NCBI RefSeq assembly: GCF_001687545.1
Contig: NZ_CP016545.1
Coordinates: 2,341,001 to 2,405,000 of the forward strand
From: Paraurantiacibacter namhicola
GTDB taxonomy: Bacteria > Pseudomonadota > Alphaproteobacteria > Sphingomonadales > Sphingomonadaceae
Direction: 5' to 3'
DNA: 64,000 nucleotides
In this document: piece by piece, positions 8,075 through 16,637 of the stretch
How positions within the stretch are numbered: the first letter of the stretch is position 1
Layout of the letters: every line of letters begins with the position of its first letter
Made by a program: the position numbers and the translations under genes
The notes under the pieces: model-generated
What the model was told of the DNA's origin: nothing
Database searches by the model: none
The model's input: the letters and a program-made list of their open reading frames with translations, nothing else

Positions 8075-9844
8075 TCAAGCGACGAAACGGGTGAGCGGGC
8101 CTTCTCCCTGCGCCTGCTGCAGCACATGCAGGCGGGCCATTTCGGCAAGCTCGCGCCCCTGGTCCCAGTCCATGATACCCATGCCGGGGATCAGGGGGAT
8201 TTCCAGCACGGCATCGTCGGGCGAATCCATCTCCTTCACCAGCATCCGGCTGGCCACCACCATCGAATTGGACATGGTCTCCACGATGGAGGGGATCTTC
8301 TTCTCCGGCTTGCGGCGCAGCAGCAGGTCGCGCAGCAGGGCCCCTGGCCCGCGCACGTCGGAATATTCCGCATCCACGCGCCATTCCGCCGTGGGATCGC
8401 CCAGCGCGGCGATGATGTTGGGCCCGGTCTTCAGCTGGCGTATCACGCGCACCGGGATATTGTCCAGCACGCCGCCATCCACCAGGATATTGCCATCGGC
8501 ATCGATGAAGGGCGGCAGGATCGTGGGCAGCGATCCGGACGCGCGCACGCATTCCCACAGCGGGCCGGAGCGGTGGATGTGCAGCGAATTGGTGGAAAGG
8601 TTGGTCGATATGCCAAAGAATAAATGCGGCTGGTCCGCGATGTCCTTGCTCCCGTAGCGTGTGGAAAGCTCGTGATCGAAGGTCCGGTGGTCCAGCAGCG
8701 CGTGGACCGGGATGGTCAGGCGCTTCATGGCCTTGGCCTCGATGAACATCGCCTCCATCTGGTCGAGCACTTCGGCCACGCTCAGGCCCTGCGCGATGGC
8801 ACCGCCCATTGCCGCGCCCGCGCTGGTCCCGCCGATGAAATCATAGGGAATGCCGGCTTCCTGCAGGCCCTTGATCACGCCAAGATGCGCCGCACCCAGT
8901 GCGCCGCCGCCCGCCAGCACCAGGCCCACGGCATTGCCGGTCAGGAAGCGGCCGACCTTTGCAAAATCTTCGTCCCGGTCCAGCGCCACGTGGTGGTGGA
9001 GTTTCGCAGCCCGTGCATCGATCCATGCGCGCGAACCCGTGATCTCCACCGAGGCCGCATCGCGTAGCAGCAACAGCGTGCGGTCTTCCGGTTCGATCCA
9101 GTCCATCGCCGCCGTCTCCAGCGCGCTGGGCTGCGGGGAGGCGGCATGCGGGGTCGCCACCATCAGCAGCGCATCGGCATTGCGGCACACCGCACGGCCC
9201 CATTCCTCTGCGCCCGAGGCATCGGCGAGGACATAAGCACCCTCGTGCTCGCGCTCCGCCAGCCAGCCGAGGTAATCGCCCGGCGCGCTGCCTTCGCTGG
9301 CCATGGTCGCGACGCCCGGACCAGACGGTTCGGCCTTGCGGATGGCATCGGCCAGGCGGTCCAGCAGCCCATCCGGCATTTTGCTGTCCCCGGCAGGCAG
9401 CACGGCGATGACGCGCGGCACGGTCTTGACCACCGCACCGCTGCGCGCCGTGGCCGCGACCAGCCGCTGCGAGACGAGGCGCAGCATCACATGGGTCAGC
9501 GCAGGGTGATCGGCGCTGATCCGCTCGAAATCCTCGCGCGTGATTTCCAGCACCTGCGTGTCGCGCATGGCGAAGACATCCGCTGTGCGCTTGCCATCCG
9601 CGAAGAAGGCGAGCTCGCCCACCACTTCGCCCGCTTCGATATGCGCCACGGTGACGCCGGCCGCATTGGCCACGCGCAGGCGGCCGCTGAGGACGAATTG
9701 CAGCGTGGTCGCGTCATTGCCGCGCTCTATCAGCCGGTCCCCGCCGGAAAGGTCGCGCGGCTGGGCCGCGGTTTCCAGCGCAGAGAGCGCATCATGCGGC
9801 ACGCCTTCGAACAGGGAAAAATGCTTCAGACTGGATTCGCTCAC
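8075..9844 (-). CDS. Cyclic-nucleotide-binding domain / patatin-like phospholipase (NTE type)
   Basis: About 589 residues. An N-terminal cNMP-binding domain (residues about 10-125, with the turn GEVVGELAFFADGKRTADV) is followed by a linker and a patatin domain of the neuropathy-target-esterase type: oxyanion loop LAGGGALGAAHLG, nucleophile elbow GGTSAG and catalytic Asp in VDGGVLDNIPV. The enzyme should hydrolyse membrane phospholipids or lysophospholipids. GTG at 9844 has a strong AGGGGG site 8 bases upstream and is preferred. ATG at 9871 is an alternative with a poor ribosome site. The gene follows the DUF4153 gene by a short gap. Confidence 0.9.
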   Translation of the reverse strand: MSESSLKHFSLFEGVPHDALSALETAAQPRDLSGGDRLIERGNDATTLQFVLSGRLRVANAAGVTVAHIEAGEVVGELAFFADGKRTADVFAMRDTQVLEITREDFERISADHPALTHVMLRLVSQRLVAATARSGAVVKTVPRVIAVLPAGDSKMPDGLLDRLADAIRKAEPSGPGVATMASEGSAPGDYLGWLAEREHEGAYVLADASGAEEWGRAVCRNADALLMVATPHAASPQPSALETAAMDWIEPEDRTLLLLRDAASVEITGSRAWIDARAAKLHHHVALDRDEDFAKVGRFLTGNAVGLVLAGGGALGAAHLGVIKGLQEAGIPYDFIGGTSAGAAMGGAIAQGLSVAEVLDQMEAMFIEAKAMKRLTIPVHALLDHRTFDHELSTRYGSKDIADQPHLFFGISTNLSTNSLHIHRSGPLWECVRASGSLPTILPPFIDADGNILVDGGVLDNIPVRVIRQLKTGPNIIAALGDPTAEWRVDAEYSDVRGPGALLRDLLLRRKPEKKIPSIVETMSNSMVVASRMLVKEMDSPDDAVLEIPLIPGMGIMDWDQGRELAEMARLHVLQQAQGEGPLTRFVA

Positions 9845-9888
9845 CGATTGCCCCCTTCGGTATTCTGTCATTCGCGCGGTTGTGACCG

Positions 9889-11622
9889 TCAGTCCGGCAG
9901 CGGCCGCCCGAGCGGCTTCCCGTCGACGAAGATATAGCGCTTCTGCACGTCGCGGATTTCGACCGTGGAATCGCGCGTGACAGAGCCACCGCGCGCACCG
10001 CCCTCCACTTCGATGGCCGTCTCTTCCACGGCGAGCTCGGCCTCTATTTCGGCATCGCCCGAAGGATCGAAACGCATGATTTCGTAATTGCTGCCGGATA
10101 TGACGGCGACGCGCTGCTTGCCATCCTCCCCGACGCCCAGGTCGAGGCCGACGCAGAATTCCTCGCACTGCCAGCGGTTATATCGCACGCGCTCGATCAC
10201 CTTGGCGCGCAGCTGCGGGTTTTCCGGCTGCATGCGCAGGTCGATATCCTCCGCCGCGCGCCGGTTGCGCAGGCGGCCCCATGGCCTCTCATCCTGGTCC
10301 AGCGCTTCCTGCGCCAGCGTGGCAATCTCGCCGCCTTCAGCCTTGAGGCGCTCCAGACCGCGCCGCCCCGCCGCGCCGAAGTCCCAGCGCAAGGCGGTAA
10401 AATCGAACTCCTCCACCGAGACAGCGCCCGATTGCAGCCGCGAAATCTGGTTGGCGGTCGCGATGCTGCCGAAGTTCAGGATCGGCAGGGCGAGGAACAG
10501 CGCCAGCGCGCTGGCGCCCACGGCGAGGTTGAAATTGGCGCCGCGCAGCTGGCCGCTCCACCCGGCCATCCGCCCGCGCGCGATGCCAACCCAATAGGCG
10601 AGGCCATAAGCCGTAGCGACCGCGATGGCGACCAGCGCCCAGATCCGTTCCGGCGCAAGACCGTGCTGGTCCACGCGAATGCCCATGGAAATAGCGGCGA
10701 AGACGGAAAGCGGGAAGATTGCCAGCGACAGGATGACCGCGCTGGCCTGCATCACCGCATTGCTGCTGCGCGCGGCATCGTCGTCCCGGATGACGGCATT
10801 GGCCAGCACGAAGCTGCCAACCGCGCAGGCCAGCAGCAGCGGCGTGGCGGAATCCGTGGCATCCCACAGCGCCTGCCCGCCACTGAGCAGGAAGGCGGCG
10901 CTGAAGGCGATCATGGCGAGCGCAAAAGGCACGGCCAGCAGGCTGAGCACCAGCATCACGACGCCCTGCAATGTCCCGATGATGCTCAACTGGTTGCGCA
11001 GCACGCCCAGCGCTGCCCCGAAGGCCGCGCCGCTGAACATCCAGCCGAACCAGCCTTCCCGCGTCAGCAGTTCGAGGAAGTCGATCCCGATCAGGTCGAA
11101 CAGCGATGCCAGCAGGTACAGCACCAGCCAGGACAGGCCGGTAAAGGCCAGCGCGCCGGCTGCCGTGATGGCATCGCTCCACACGTGCCAGTGAGTCGCC
11201 TTGTAATCCGTGCGGAAGCGCAGGCGGTGGAAGCCTGCCTGGAACAGCGGCAGGGCCAGCAGGCTGAAGAACACGCCCGCGGCCACGGCATATTCCTCGT
11301 CCGCCACGCGGTCGCCCTGGTCCACCGCGTGGTAGCTGAGGCCAGCCATGACGAGGCCAATAACCAGAGCGAAGATGGCGGGCGCGACCAGGTCGTCCTC
11401 GTCCAGGGTGAAGGCGGCGCCAATGGCCGTGAAGAAGGTGAATGTGGCCAGCGCCACGCGCAGCGGCGTTTCGCTGCCTGCACCATCCGTCAGCAGGTGA
11501 ATCAGCAGCCCGGCAATGGCCAGCAGGCCTGCCAGCAACCAGGGCCGCAGGCTCCAGTCATTGGCGTAGGGCGCATCGCCCGCCGCAGCGTCCAGTGTTT
11601 CGGTTTCGCCTGCGTCGGTCAT
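9889..11622 (-). CDS. DUF4153-type polytopic membrane protein
   Basis: 577 residues. After a short soluble N-terminus there are about 11-12 hydrophobic segments up to residue 380, then a soluble C-terminal region of about 180 residues (ALRWDFGAAGRRGLERLK onward) probably facing one side of the membrane. The arrangement resembles DUF4153 proteins, whose function is not known. It is the second gene after the FKBP in a minus-strand run and shortly precedes the patatin gene. The family call is from overall look rather than a sharp motif. Confidence 0.7.
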   Translation of the reverse strand: MTDAGETETLDAAAGDAPYANDWSLRPWLLAGLLAIAGLLIHLLTDGAGSETPLRVALATFTFFTAIGAAFTLDEDDLVAPAIFALVIGLVMAGLSYHAVDQGDRVADEEYAVAAGVFFSLLALPLFQAGFHRLRFRTDYKATHWHVWSDAITAAGALAFTGLSWLVLYLLASLFDLIGIDFLELLTREGWFGWMFSGAAFGAALGVLRNQLSIIGTLQGVVMLVLSLLAVPFALAMIAFSAAFLLSGGQALWDATDSATPLLLACAVGSFVLANAVIRDDDAARSSNAVMQASAVILSLAIFPLSVFAAISMGIRVDQHGLAPERIWALVAIAVATAYGLAYWVGIARGRMAGWSGQLRGANFNLAVGASALALFLALPILNFGSIATANQISRLQSGAVSVEEFDFTALRWDFGAAGRRGLERLKAEGGEIATLAQEALDQDERPWGRLRNRRAAEDIDLRMQPENPQLRAKVIERVRYNRWQCEEFCVGLDLGVGEDGKQRVAVISGSNYEIMRFDPSGDAEIEAELAVEETAIEVEGGARGGSVTRDSTVEIRDVQKRYIFVDGKPLGRPLPD

Positions 11623-11645
11623 GTGCGCCCTCCCAGAAGTGGTCC

Positions 11646-12251
11646 TTATTCGGTGGCCGGAGCCTCCGGCGCCGCGCCGCCAGCCGGTGCGCCTTCTGCG
11701 CCTTCAGCGCCCTCAGGCGGGGCCATCATCTGCTGCAGGGCCATCACGCGCTGCTGGAAATCGGCCATCGGCATGAAGTCCACCAGCGTCACTTCGAACG
11801 TCAGGTCGGAATTGGGCGGGATGGCCACTTCGCCGGTCTGCGGATTGGTGCTGCCTTCGGCGCCATACGCGAGGTCGGACGGGATCGTGCACTCATACGT
11901 GCCGCCCTTCTGCATCTGGGTGACGCATTCCACGAAGCCGGGGATCATGCCTTCCAGCGGAAGCGGAACGCCCTCTTCCGGCAGCAGGCCGCCGGTCGGG
12001 ATCGGCAGCTTCTCGCCGCGGTCGAATTCGCTGCCGTCTTCCAGCTTGCCGACATATTTGATGAAGACCACGTCTTCCGCCGTCGGGCTGGCACCTTCGC
12101 CAGCCGTGATCGTGTCCACCGACACGCCCTTGGGCGCCACGGCCCAGGCGATCCCGGCCGAAACCAGCACGACCAGCAGCACGCCGAGCCACAGTTTTGC
12201 GAGCGAGCCCTTTTCGATGGGCTGCAAGGGTACGCGGGTGACTTCGGCCAT
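11646..12251 (-). CDS. FKBP-type peptidyl-prolyl isomerase, membrane-anchored
   Basis: 201 residues. One transmembrane segment near residues 17-36 (LWLGVLLVVLVSAGIAWAV) exports an FKBP domain to the periplasm. The domain shows VFIKYVGKLEDGSEFD, then LPLEGMIPGFVECVTQMQKGG and CTIPSDLAYG, the usual FKBP core. The C-terminus is an Ala/Pro/Glu-rich tail from about residue 178. It should speed folding of exported proteins. It is 23 bases upstream of the DUF4153 gene, so the two are probably co-transcribed. Confidence 0.92.
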   Translation of the reverse strand: MAEVTRVPLQPIEKGSLAKLWLGVLLVVLVSAGIAWAVAPKGVSVDTITAGEGASPTAEDVVFIKYVGKLEDGSEFDRGEKLPIPTGGLLPEEGVPLPLEGMIPGFVECVTQMQKGGTYECTIPSDLAYGAEGSTNPQTGEVAIPPNSDLTFEVTLVDFMPMADFQQRVMALQQMMAPPEGAEGAEGAPAGGAAPEAPATE

Positions 12252-12295
12252 GGAAAACGGATCCTGAAAACTGGCGGCACAGGGATGCGCCGGGG

Positions 12296-12340
12296 GGAAA
12301 AAGCAAAGGGGCGCGAAGGAATGTCCCCCGCGCCCCTTTG
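12296..12340 (-). terminator. Rho-independent terminator of rpsU
   Basis: On the minus strand a 12-bp stem, CAAAGGGGCGCG with CGCGCCCCTTTG (12340-12329 and 12315-12304), is followed by CTTTTT. It lies 29 bases after the rpsU stop and separates rpsU from the FKBP operon. Confidence 0.85.
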
Positions 12341-12368
12341 GCTTATCGTTGCGAAAGGTTCAAGCGAA

Positions 12369-12575
12369 TCACTTGATACCGTCACGCTCCATCCGCTTGC
12401 GCTCCATCTTGCGGGCGCGGCGTACAGCAGCAGCCTTTTCACGGGCGCGCTTCTCGGACGGCTTTTCGTAATGGCGGCGCAGCTTCATTTCGCGATACAC
12501 CCCCTCGCGCTGCAGCTTCTTCTTGAGCGCGCGCAGGGCCTGCTCGACATTGTTATCGCGAACCATGATCTGCAT
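12369..12575 (-). CDS. rpsU: 30S ribosomal protein S21
   Basis: 68 residues beginning [20 protein letters not shown], then [21 protein letters not shown] and a very basic C-terminus: a complete S21. The protein sits near the 3' end of 16S rRNA on the small subunit and helps initiation. ATG 12575 gives the family N-terminus; a longer frame to 12611 is not expected. It is monocistronic, with its own terminator. Confidence 0.97.
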   Translation of the reverse strand: MQIMVRDNNVEQALRALKKKLQREGVYREMKLRRHYEKPSEKRAREKAAAVRRARKMERKRMERDGIK

Positions 12576-12796
12576 AAACTTAAGCCACCTAATCCTTTCA
12601 GCGTCCGGCAAGAGCGGTCAGAGCCCGCGAGAGATCGGCGCGGGTTGCACCAGCCGGTAAACAAACGAAAAAAGCGCCGAATCCGTTCCGGACCGGCCCT
12701 TCACAGCGCGCCATGTATGCGAAACAGCGATGCGATGCAAGGATTTGCGCGCCTTTACCCTTCCACGCGGGGCCCCGCCCCTTTAAGGGCGGATGC

Positions 12797-13213
12797 ATGG
12801 ACACCCCCTCCCCCATAACGGCCAGCATGAACGTGGCGCTTGGCGGCGCGATCGGCGCCGTGCTGCGTTACCAACTGGGCCGCGTGATGACGCAGTGGCT
12901 TGGCCCTGACGCCGTCACCGCCTTTCCCTTCGCCACGCTGGCGGCCAACACCATCGGCAGCCTGCTGATGGGCGTGCTGGCCGGCGTGCTGGTCAAGAAC
13001 GGGGGCGAGGCACAATGGAGCGAGCAGCTGCGCCTGTTCGTGGGCGTGGGCCTGCTGGGCGGCTTCACCACCTTTTCCGCCTTCAGCCTGGAAATGGTCC
13101 TGCTGATAGAGCGGGGCAATTTCCTGTTCGCCGCGCTTTACGTGATGCTGTCCGTCGCGCTGGGCATTGTCGGGCTGTTCGTCGGCCTCAACTTCGTGCG
13201 GCTGTTCAACTGA
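12797..13213 (+). CDS. crcB: Fluoride ion channel CrcB/FluC
   Basis: 138 residues with four hydrophobic segments, the size of a Fluc dimer subunit, which exports fluoride. Family motifs are present: GGAIGAVLRYQLGR near the N-terminus, TLAANTIGSLLMG, and GLLGGFTTFSAFSLE with the pore-lining Phe and Thr/Ser residues. ATG 12797 follows an AAGGGCGG ribosome site; upstream frame to 12713 is rejected. The stop overlaps the next start (TGATG), so translation with the pseudouridine synthase is coupled. No fluoride-riboswitch consensus was found upstream. Confidence 0.93.
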   Translation: MDTPSPITASMNVALGGAIGAVLRYQLGRVMTQWLGPDAVTAFPFATLAANTIGSLLMGVLAGVLVKNGGEAQWSEQLRLFVGVGLLGGFTTFSAFSLEMVLLIERGNFLFAALYVMLSVALGIVGLFVGLNFVRLFN

Positions 13214-14433
13214 TGGCGGACGAGGTCAGGCAATTCACCGTCGAACAGGACGATGACGGCATCCGGGTGGACCGCTGGTTCAAGCGGCACCTGCCGCAGA
13301 TAGGCTTCGGCATGGTGGGCAAGTGGGCCCGCACCGGGCAGCTGCGCGTGGATGGCAAGCGTGTGAAGCCCGACGCCCGGCTGGAGGCAGGCCAGGTCCT
13401 GCGTGTGCCGCCCGCAGGCGACGCACCGCGCGGCCCGCGCCGGGTGCGCGAGCTTTCGGACGAAGACCGCGAACTGGCGCGCGAGATCCTGATCAGCCGC
13501 ACGAAGGCCGCGCTGGTGCTGAACAAGCCGCCGGGCCTGGCCACGCAGGGCGGCACGAAGACATCGCGCCATATCGACGGGCTGCTGGACGCCTATGCCG
13601 ATGCGGAAGATCCCCGCCCGCGGCTGGTCCACCGGCTGGACAAGGACACGTCCGGCCTGCTGCTGGTCGCCCGCAGTCCCGGCAGCGCGGCGTTCTTTTC
13701 CAAGCGCTTCTCCACCCGCGATGCGAAGAAGGTCTACTGGGCCCTGATCACCGGCGTGCCGGACGTGATGGAGGGCACGATCGAGGCGCCGCTGGCCAAG
13801 CAGCCCGGCACGGGCGGCGAGAAGATGCATGTCGACCACGAAAACGGCCAGCGCGCCGTGACGCGCTACCGCGTGATCGAACGCGCCGGCAACCGCGCCG
13901 CATGGGTGGAGATGATGCCGCTGACCGGGCGCACGCACCAGCTGCGCGTCCACATGACCGCCATCGGCCACCCAATCGTGGGAGACGGGAAATATGGCGG
14001 ACAGGATGCCTTCCTGACCGGCAGCATCAGCCGCAAGATGCACCTGCACGCCCGGCGGCTGGTGATCGAGGCGCCCGGCGGCGAGACGCTGGACGAGATC
14101 GCCAATCTGCCGGAACACTTTGCCGCGAGCATGGAGCAGCTGGGTTTCGACCCCTCCCGCTCCGATGCCGAGCCGCTCGAATTCGGCCGCCCGGCCCGCA
14201 CCCCTGCGGAAAAGAAGCAGGCGGCCAAGCGCCACGCCAAGCAGGTCCGCAAGGAACGCCGCGGCGAGCGCAAGCAGCGCGGCGAGGTGAAGAAGGACAA
14301 GCCCCCGCGCGGCAAGCTGGGCAAAAAGTCCGCCCCCGGCGCGAAGCGAAAGGGCCCTGCGCCCAAAACCTCTCGAGGCCCGGCGAAGGGCGGCCCGGCG
14401 AAGGGCGCCGGAGCCAGGGGTCCGCGCCGGTGA
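13213..14433 (+). CDS. RluA-family 23S rRNA pseudouridine synthase with long basic tail
   Basis: 406 residues. An N-terminal S4 RNA-binding domain (about 15-75) precedes the RluA catalytic domain with RLVHRLDKDTSGLLLVAR (the catalytic Asp is in HRLDKD) and GRTHQLRVHMTAIGHPIVGD. It should convert specific uridines of 23S rRNA to pseudouridine and is closest in look to RluC-type enzymes. After about residue 330 the chain becomes a Lys/Arg/Gly/Pro-rich tail of some 70 residues, probably disordered and RNA-binding. The start overlaps the crcB stop and the stop overlaps the next start (GTGA). Confidence 0.92.
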   Translation: MADEVRQFTVEQDDDGIRVDRWFKRHLPQIGFGMVGKWARTGQLRVDGKRVKPDARLEAGQVLRVPPAGDAPRGPRRVRELSDEDRELAREILISRTKAALVLNKPPGLATQGGTKTSRHIDGLLDAYADAEDPRPRLVHRLDKDTSGLLLVARSPGSAAFFSKRFSTRDAKKVYWALITGVPDVMEGTIEAPLAKQPGTGGEKMHVDHENGQRAVTRYRVIERAGNRAAWVEMMPLTGRTHQLRVHMTAIGHPIVGDGKYGGQDAFLTGSISRKMHLHARRLVIEAPGGETLDEIANLPEHFAASMEQLGFDPSRSDAEPLEFGRPARTPAEKKQAAKRHAKQVRKERRGERKQRGEVKKDKPPRGKLGKKSAPGAKRKGPAPKTSRGPAKGGPAKGAGARGPRR

Positions 14434-15086
14434 CCACGCGCCTTGCCGTATTCGATTGCGACGGCACTCTGGTGGACGGGCAGGCGGCGGTCTGTACCGC
14501 CATGGCCCGCGCTTTCGACGCGGCCGGTGTGCCGCAGCCCGATAGTCACGCCGTGCGGCGGATCGTCGGCCTCAGCCTGCCGCAGGCGGTGATGAAGCTC
14601 GCCCCGGACCTGCCATCTGCGCAACGCGGCGATGTGGTGGAGGCTTACAAGACCGCGTTTCGCGAGGCGCGGATGGACGGGTCTTTGCGCGAGCCGCTTT
14701 ATCCCGGGATCCGCGAGTTGGTGGAGGCGCTGAAGGCGCATGGCTGGGCGCTGGCGGTGGCAACCGGCAAGTCCGATCGCGGACTGGAGGCCACGCTGGC
14801 AACGCACCGCCTGTCGGGCCATTTCACCAGCCTCCACACCGCCAGCCGCCACCCGTCGAAACCATACCCCGCCATGCTGGAGGCATGCATGGAGGACGAG
14901 GCCGCCGCGCCCGCCGCCACGGTGATGATCGGCGACACCACCTATGATATCATGATGGCCCGGCATGCAGGCGTGCGCGCCATCGGGGTGGCCTGGGGCT
15001 ATCACGCGCCGGAAGAACTGCTGTCCGCCGGGGCCGAAGCCGTGGCCCGCGACAGCGCCCATTTGCAGGAGCTGATCCTTGGCTGA
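14430..15086 (+). CDS. HAD-superfamily hydrolase (phosphoglycolate-phosphatase-like)
   Basis: 218 residues from a GTG start that overlaps the previous stop by four bases. HAD motifs: FDCDGTLVDG (nucleophile Asp) at residues 8-17, AVATGKSD near 108, a conserved Lys in the SKPYPAML segment, and GDTTYDIMMARHAG. The helical cap after motif I places it in subfamily IA, with small phosphate esters as likely substrates. Upstream frame to 13323 is antisense-like shadow of the pseudouridine synthase and is not used. Confidence 0.9.
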   Translation: MTTRLAVFDCDGTLVDGQAAVCTAMARAFDAAGVPQPDSHAVRRIVGLSLPQAVMKLAPDLPSAQRGDVVEAYKTAFREARMDGSLREPLYPGIRELVEALKAHGWALAVATGKSDRGLEATLATHRLSGHFTSLHTASRHPSKPYPAMLEACMEDEAAAPAATVMIGDTTYDIMMARHAGVRAIGVAWGYHAPEELLSAGAEAVARDSAHLQELILG

Positions 15087-15330
15087 TCCAGACAACGCCC
15101 CCCGGCCAACCCCGGCTTACGAAACCGCAGCGGCACTGGCGAAGCGGCGTTATTTCACGATGCAGGCGGTGCGGCTTGTGGGCATCGCGGCGATCCTGAC
15201 TGGCATTTACCTGCGTCAGGCGGCAGGCATGGACATCGCGGTTCCGCTGCTGCTGGTGCTGGCAGGCGGCGCATTGTTCATCGTGATCCCGCGCATGCTG
15301 GCGCGCCGCTGGCGCAGCCCGAAGGCATGA
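15079..15330 (+). CDS. Small two-helix membrane protein
   Basis: 83 residues from a TTG start that overlaps the end of the HAD gene. After a polar N-terminus it has two hydrophobic segments (about 31-46 and 52-70) and a basic end (RRWRSPKA), so it is an inner-membrane hairpin protein with the C-terminus likely in the cytoplasm. The gene is tightly packed: its stop overlaps the start of the ATP12 gene. No family recognised. The position next to the F1-ATPase assembly chaperone may be meaningful but is not proof of a shared job. Confidence 0.75.
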   Translation: MADPDNAPRPTPAYETAAALAKRRYFTMQAVRLVGIAAILTGIYLRQAAGMDIAVPLLLVLAGGALFIVIPRMLARRWRSPKA

Positions 15331-16022
15331 AGCGCTTCTGGAAGGACGTGACTGTCCGGCAGTCCGAGGGCTGCTGGCAGTTGGCGCTGGACGAGCGGGT
15401 CCTGAAAACGCAGGGCGGCCACGCGCTGCTGCTGCCCACGCAGGCGCTGGCAGAGGCGCTGGCGCAGGAATGGCGCGATCAGGGTGAGGTGGTGGACCCG
15501 CACGGTTTCGTGCTTCGCGACCTGGCCGATTACGCCATCGACTGTGTCGGGCAGGACCGCGATGCCAGCATCGCTCGCCTGCTGCCCTACGCCCAGACCG
15601 ACACGCTGTGTTACCGCGCCGATCCCGGCAGCGCGCATTTGGCCCGGCAGGAAGAGCTGTGGGAGCCGCTGCTGCAGGCCTGCGAGGCGCGGCTGGACTG
15701 CCGCTTCGAACGCGTGAGCGGGATCATCCATTCCGCCCAGCCCGCCGCGACAATGACCGCGCTTGAGACGGAGCTGAAGCGATACTCGCAGTGGGAGCTG
15801 GCTTCGCTGGAAACCACCGTGCCGATGGCCGCATCGCTGGTGACAGGGCTGGCCGCGCTGGATGCGGGCGCGGATGCCGATGCGCTGTTCGCCGCCGCCA
15901 ATGCGGAGGAAGACTGGCAGGCAGAGCTGTGGGGCAAGGATGCCGAGGCCGAAGCTGCACGGGCAGCGCGGCTGGGCGCGTTCAGGCAGGCTGTGCGCTT
16001 CGCCTCGCTGGCGCAGCGCTAG
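15327..16022 (+). CDS. ATP12-family F1-ATPase assembly chaperone
   Basis: 231 residues. The N-terminal KRFWKDVTVRQSEGCWQLALDERVLKTQGG and LALAQEWRDQGE-like segments, and the central DTLCYRADPG with RQEELWEPLL, are hallmarks of ATP12 proteins. In mitochondria and alphaproteobacteria these bind free F1 alpha subunits before assembly of ATP synthase. The four-base overlap with the preceding gene supports one operon with crcB, the pseudouridine synthase and the HAD hydrolase. It converges with the Mla-type operon on the other strand. Confidence 0.92.
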   Translation: MKRFWKDVTVRQSEGCWQLALDERVLKTQGGHALLLPTQALAEALAQEWRDQGEVVDPHGFVLRDLADYAIDCVGQDRDASIARLLPYAQTDTLCYRADPGSAHLARQEELWEPLLQACEARLDCRFERVSGIIHSAQPAATMTALETELKRYSQWELASLETTVPMAASLVTGLAALDAGADADALFAAANAEEDWQAELWGKDAEAEAARAARLGAFRQAVRFASLAQR

Positions 16023-16029
16023 GCCGCTA

Positions 16030-16629
16030 TCAGCCGACCCATTCCGCCACTTCGTCCGCCACCTTGTTGGCCGCGCGGTTCAGCGCGTCGCCCACCGGGC
16101 CGGCAAGGGGGGCGATACCGGTCTCGCTTGCTTCGAAACGGCGGGTTGTCACCGTACCGTCCTGCGCGCGCAGCGTAGCATCGAAACGCACCGTCACCGT
16201 GCCGGTATCGGCGTCATAACCCATTTCGGACAGCGTGCCCGACAGCTTCGTCCCGGCGGTGTAGCCAAGATCGCCGTCCACGATCATGCGCGTGCCCTTG
16301 CTGCGGATCGTTTCGCTGATCAGCCGCTGGAACAGGCGCGCGGGCTTTTCCACCCAGATGGCATCCTGCAGGTACGCCAGCGAGCTGTCCGTCACATAGA
16401 CCGGTACCCGCGTCACGTTCAGGCGCTGCGGCGTGTCGAAGGGTACGACCGACAGGGCATTCTGCAAGTCACCTTGCGAGCCCGTGCCTTCCGCTGCCAG
16501 CCGGTCCGGCGTCAGGGTCAGCAGGCTTTCGGGCGGATCCTCGCCGAAGCTGATGCAGCCCGAGAGGCCGAGCAGCGCCAGCGCCATCGCAGCGCCGCGG
16601 ATTGCAGGAAAGCGAATGGGATGGGCCAT
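16030..16629 (-). CDS. ABC-type transport auxiliary lipoprotein (PqiC-like)
   Basis: 199 residues. A lipoprotein signal (LALLGLSGC, Cys at about residue 25) is followed by a periplasmic domain of the ABC_trans_aux type, found with MCE/MlaD systems (PqiC, LetC). It likely anchors in the outer membrane and docks the MlaD-like tunnel. ATG 16629 has an AGGA site 6 bases upstream; a TTG at 16641 overlapping the mlaD stop is an alternative. It is the last gene of the mlaE-mlaF-mlaD cassette. Confidence 0.85.
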   Translation of the reverse strand: MAHPIRFPAIRGAAMALALLGLSGCISFGEDPPESLLTLTPDRLAAEGTGSQGDLQNALSVVPFDTPQRLNVTRVPVYVTDSSLAYLQDAIWVEKPARLFQRLISETIRSKGTRMIVDGDLGYTAGTKLSGTLSEMGYDADTGTVTVRFDATLRAQDGTVTTRRFEASETGIAPLAGPVGDALNRAANKVADEVAEWVG

Positions 16630-16637
16630 AATCGTCC

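Noticed and set aside
10432-12267. Long plus-strand frame antisense to the DUF4153 and FKBP genes
   Set aside because: Shadow of the opposite strand; no ribosome site or motif.
12612-12796. Fluoride riboswitch upstream of crcB
   Set aside because: The expected conserved pseudoknot sequence was not found in this region.
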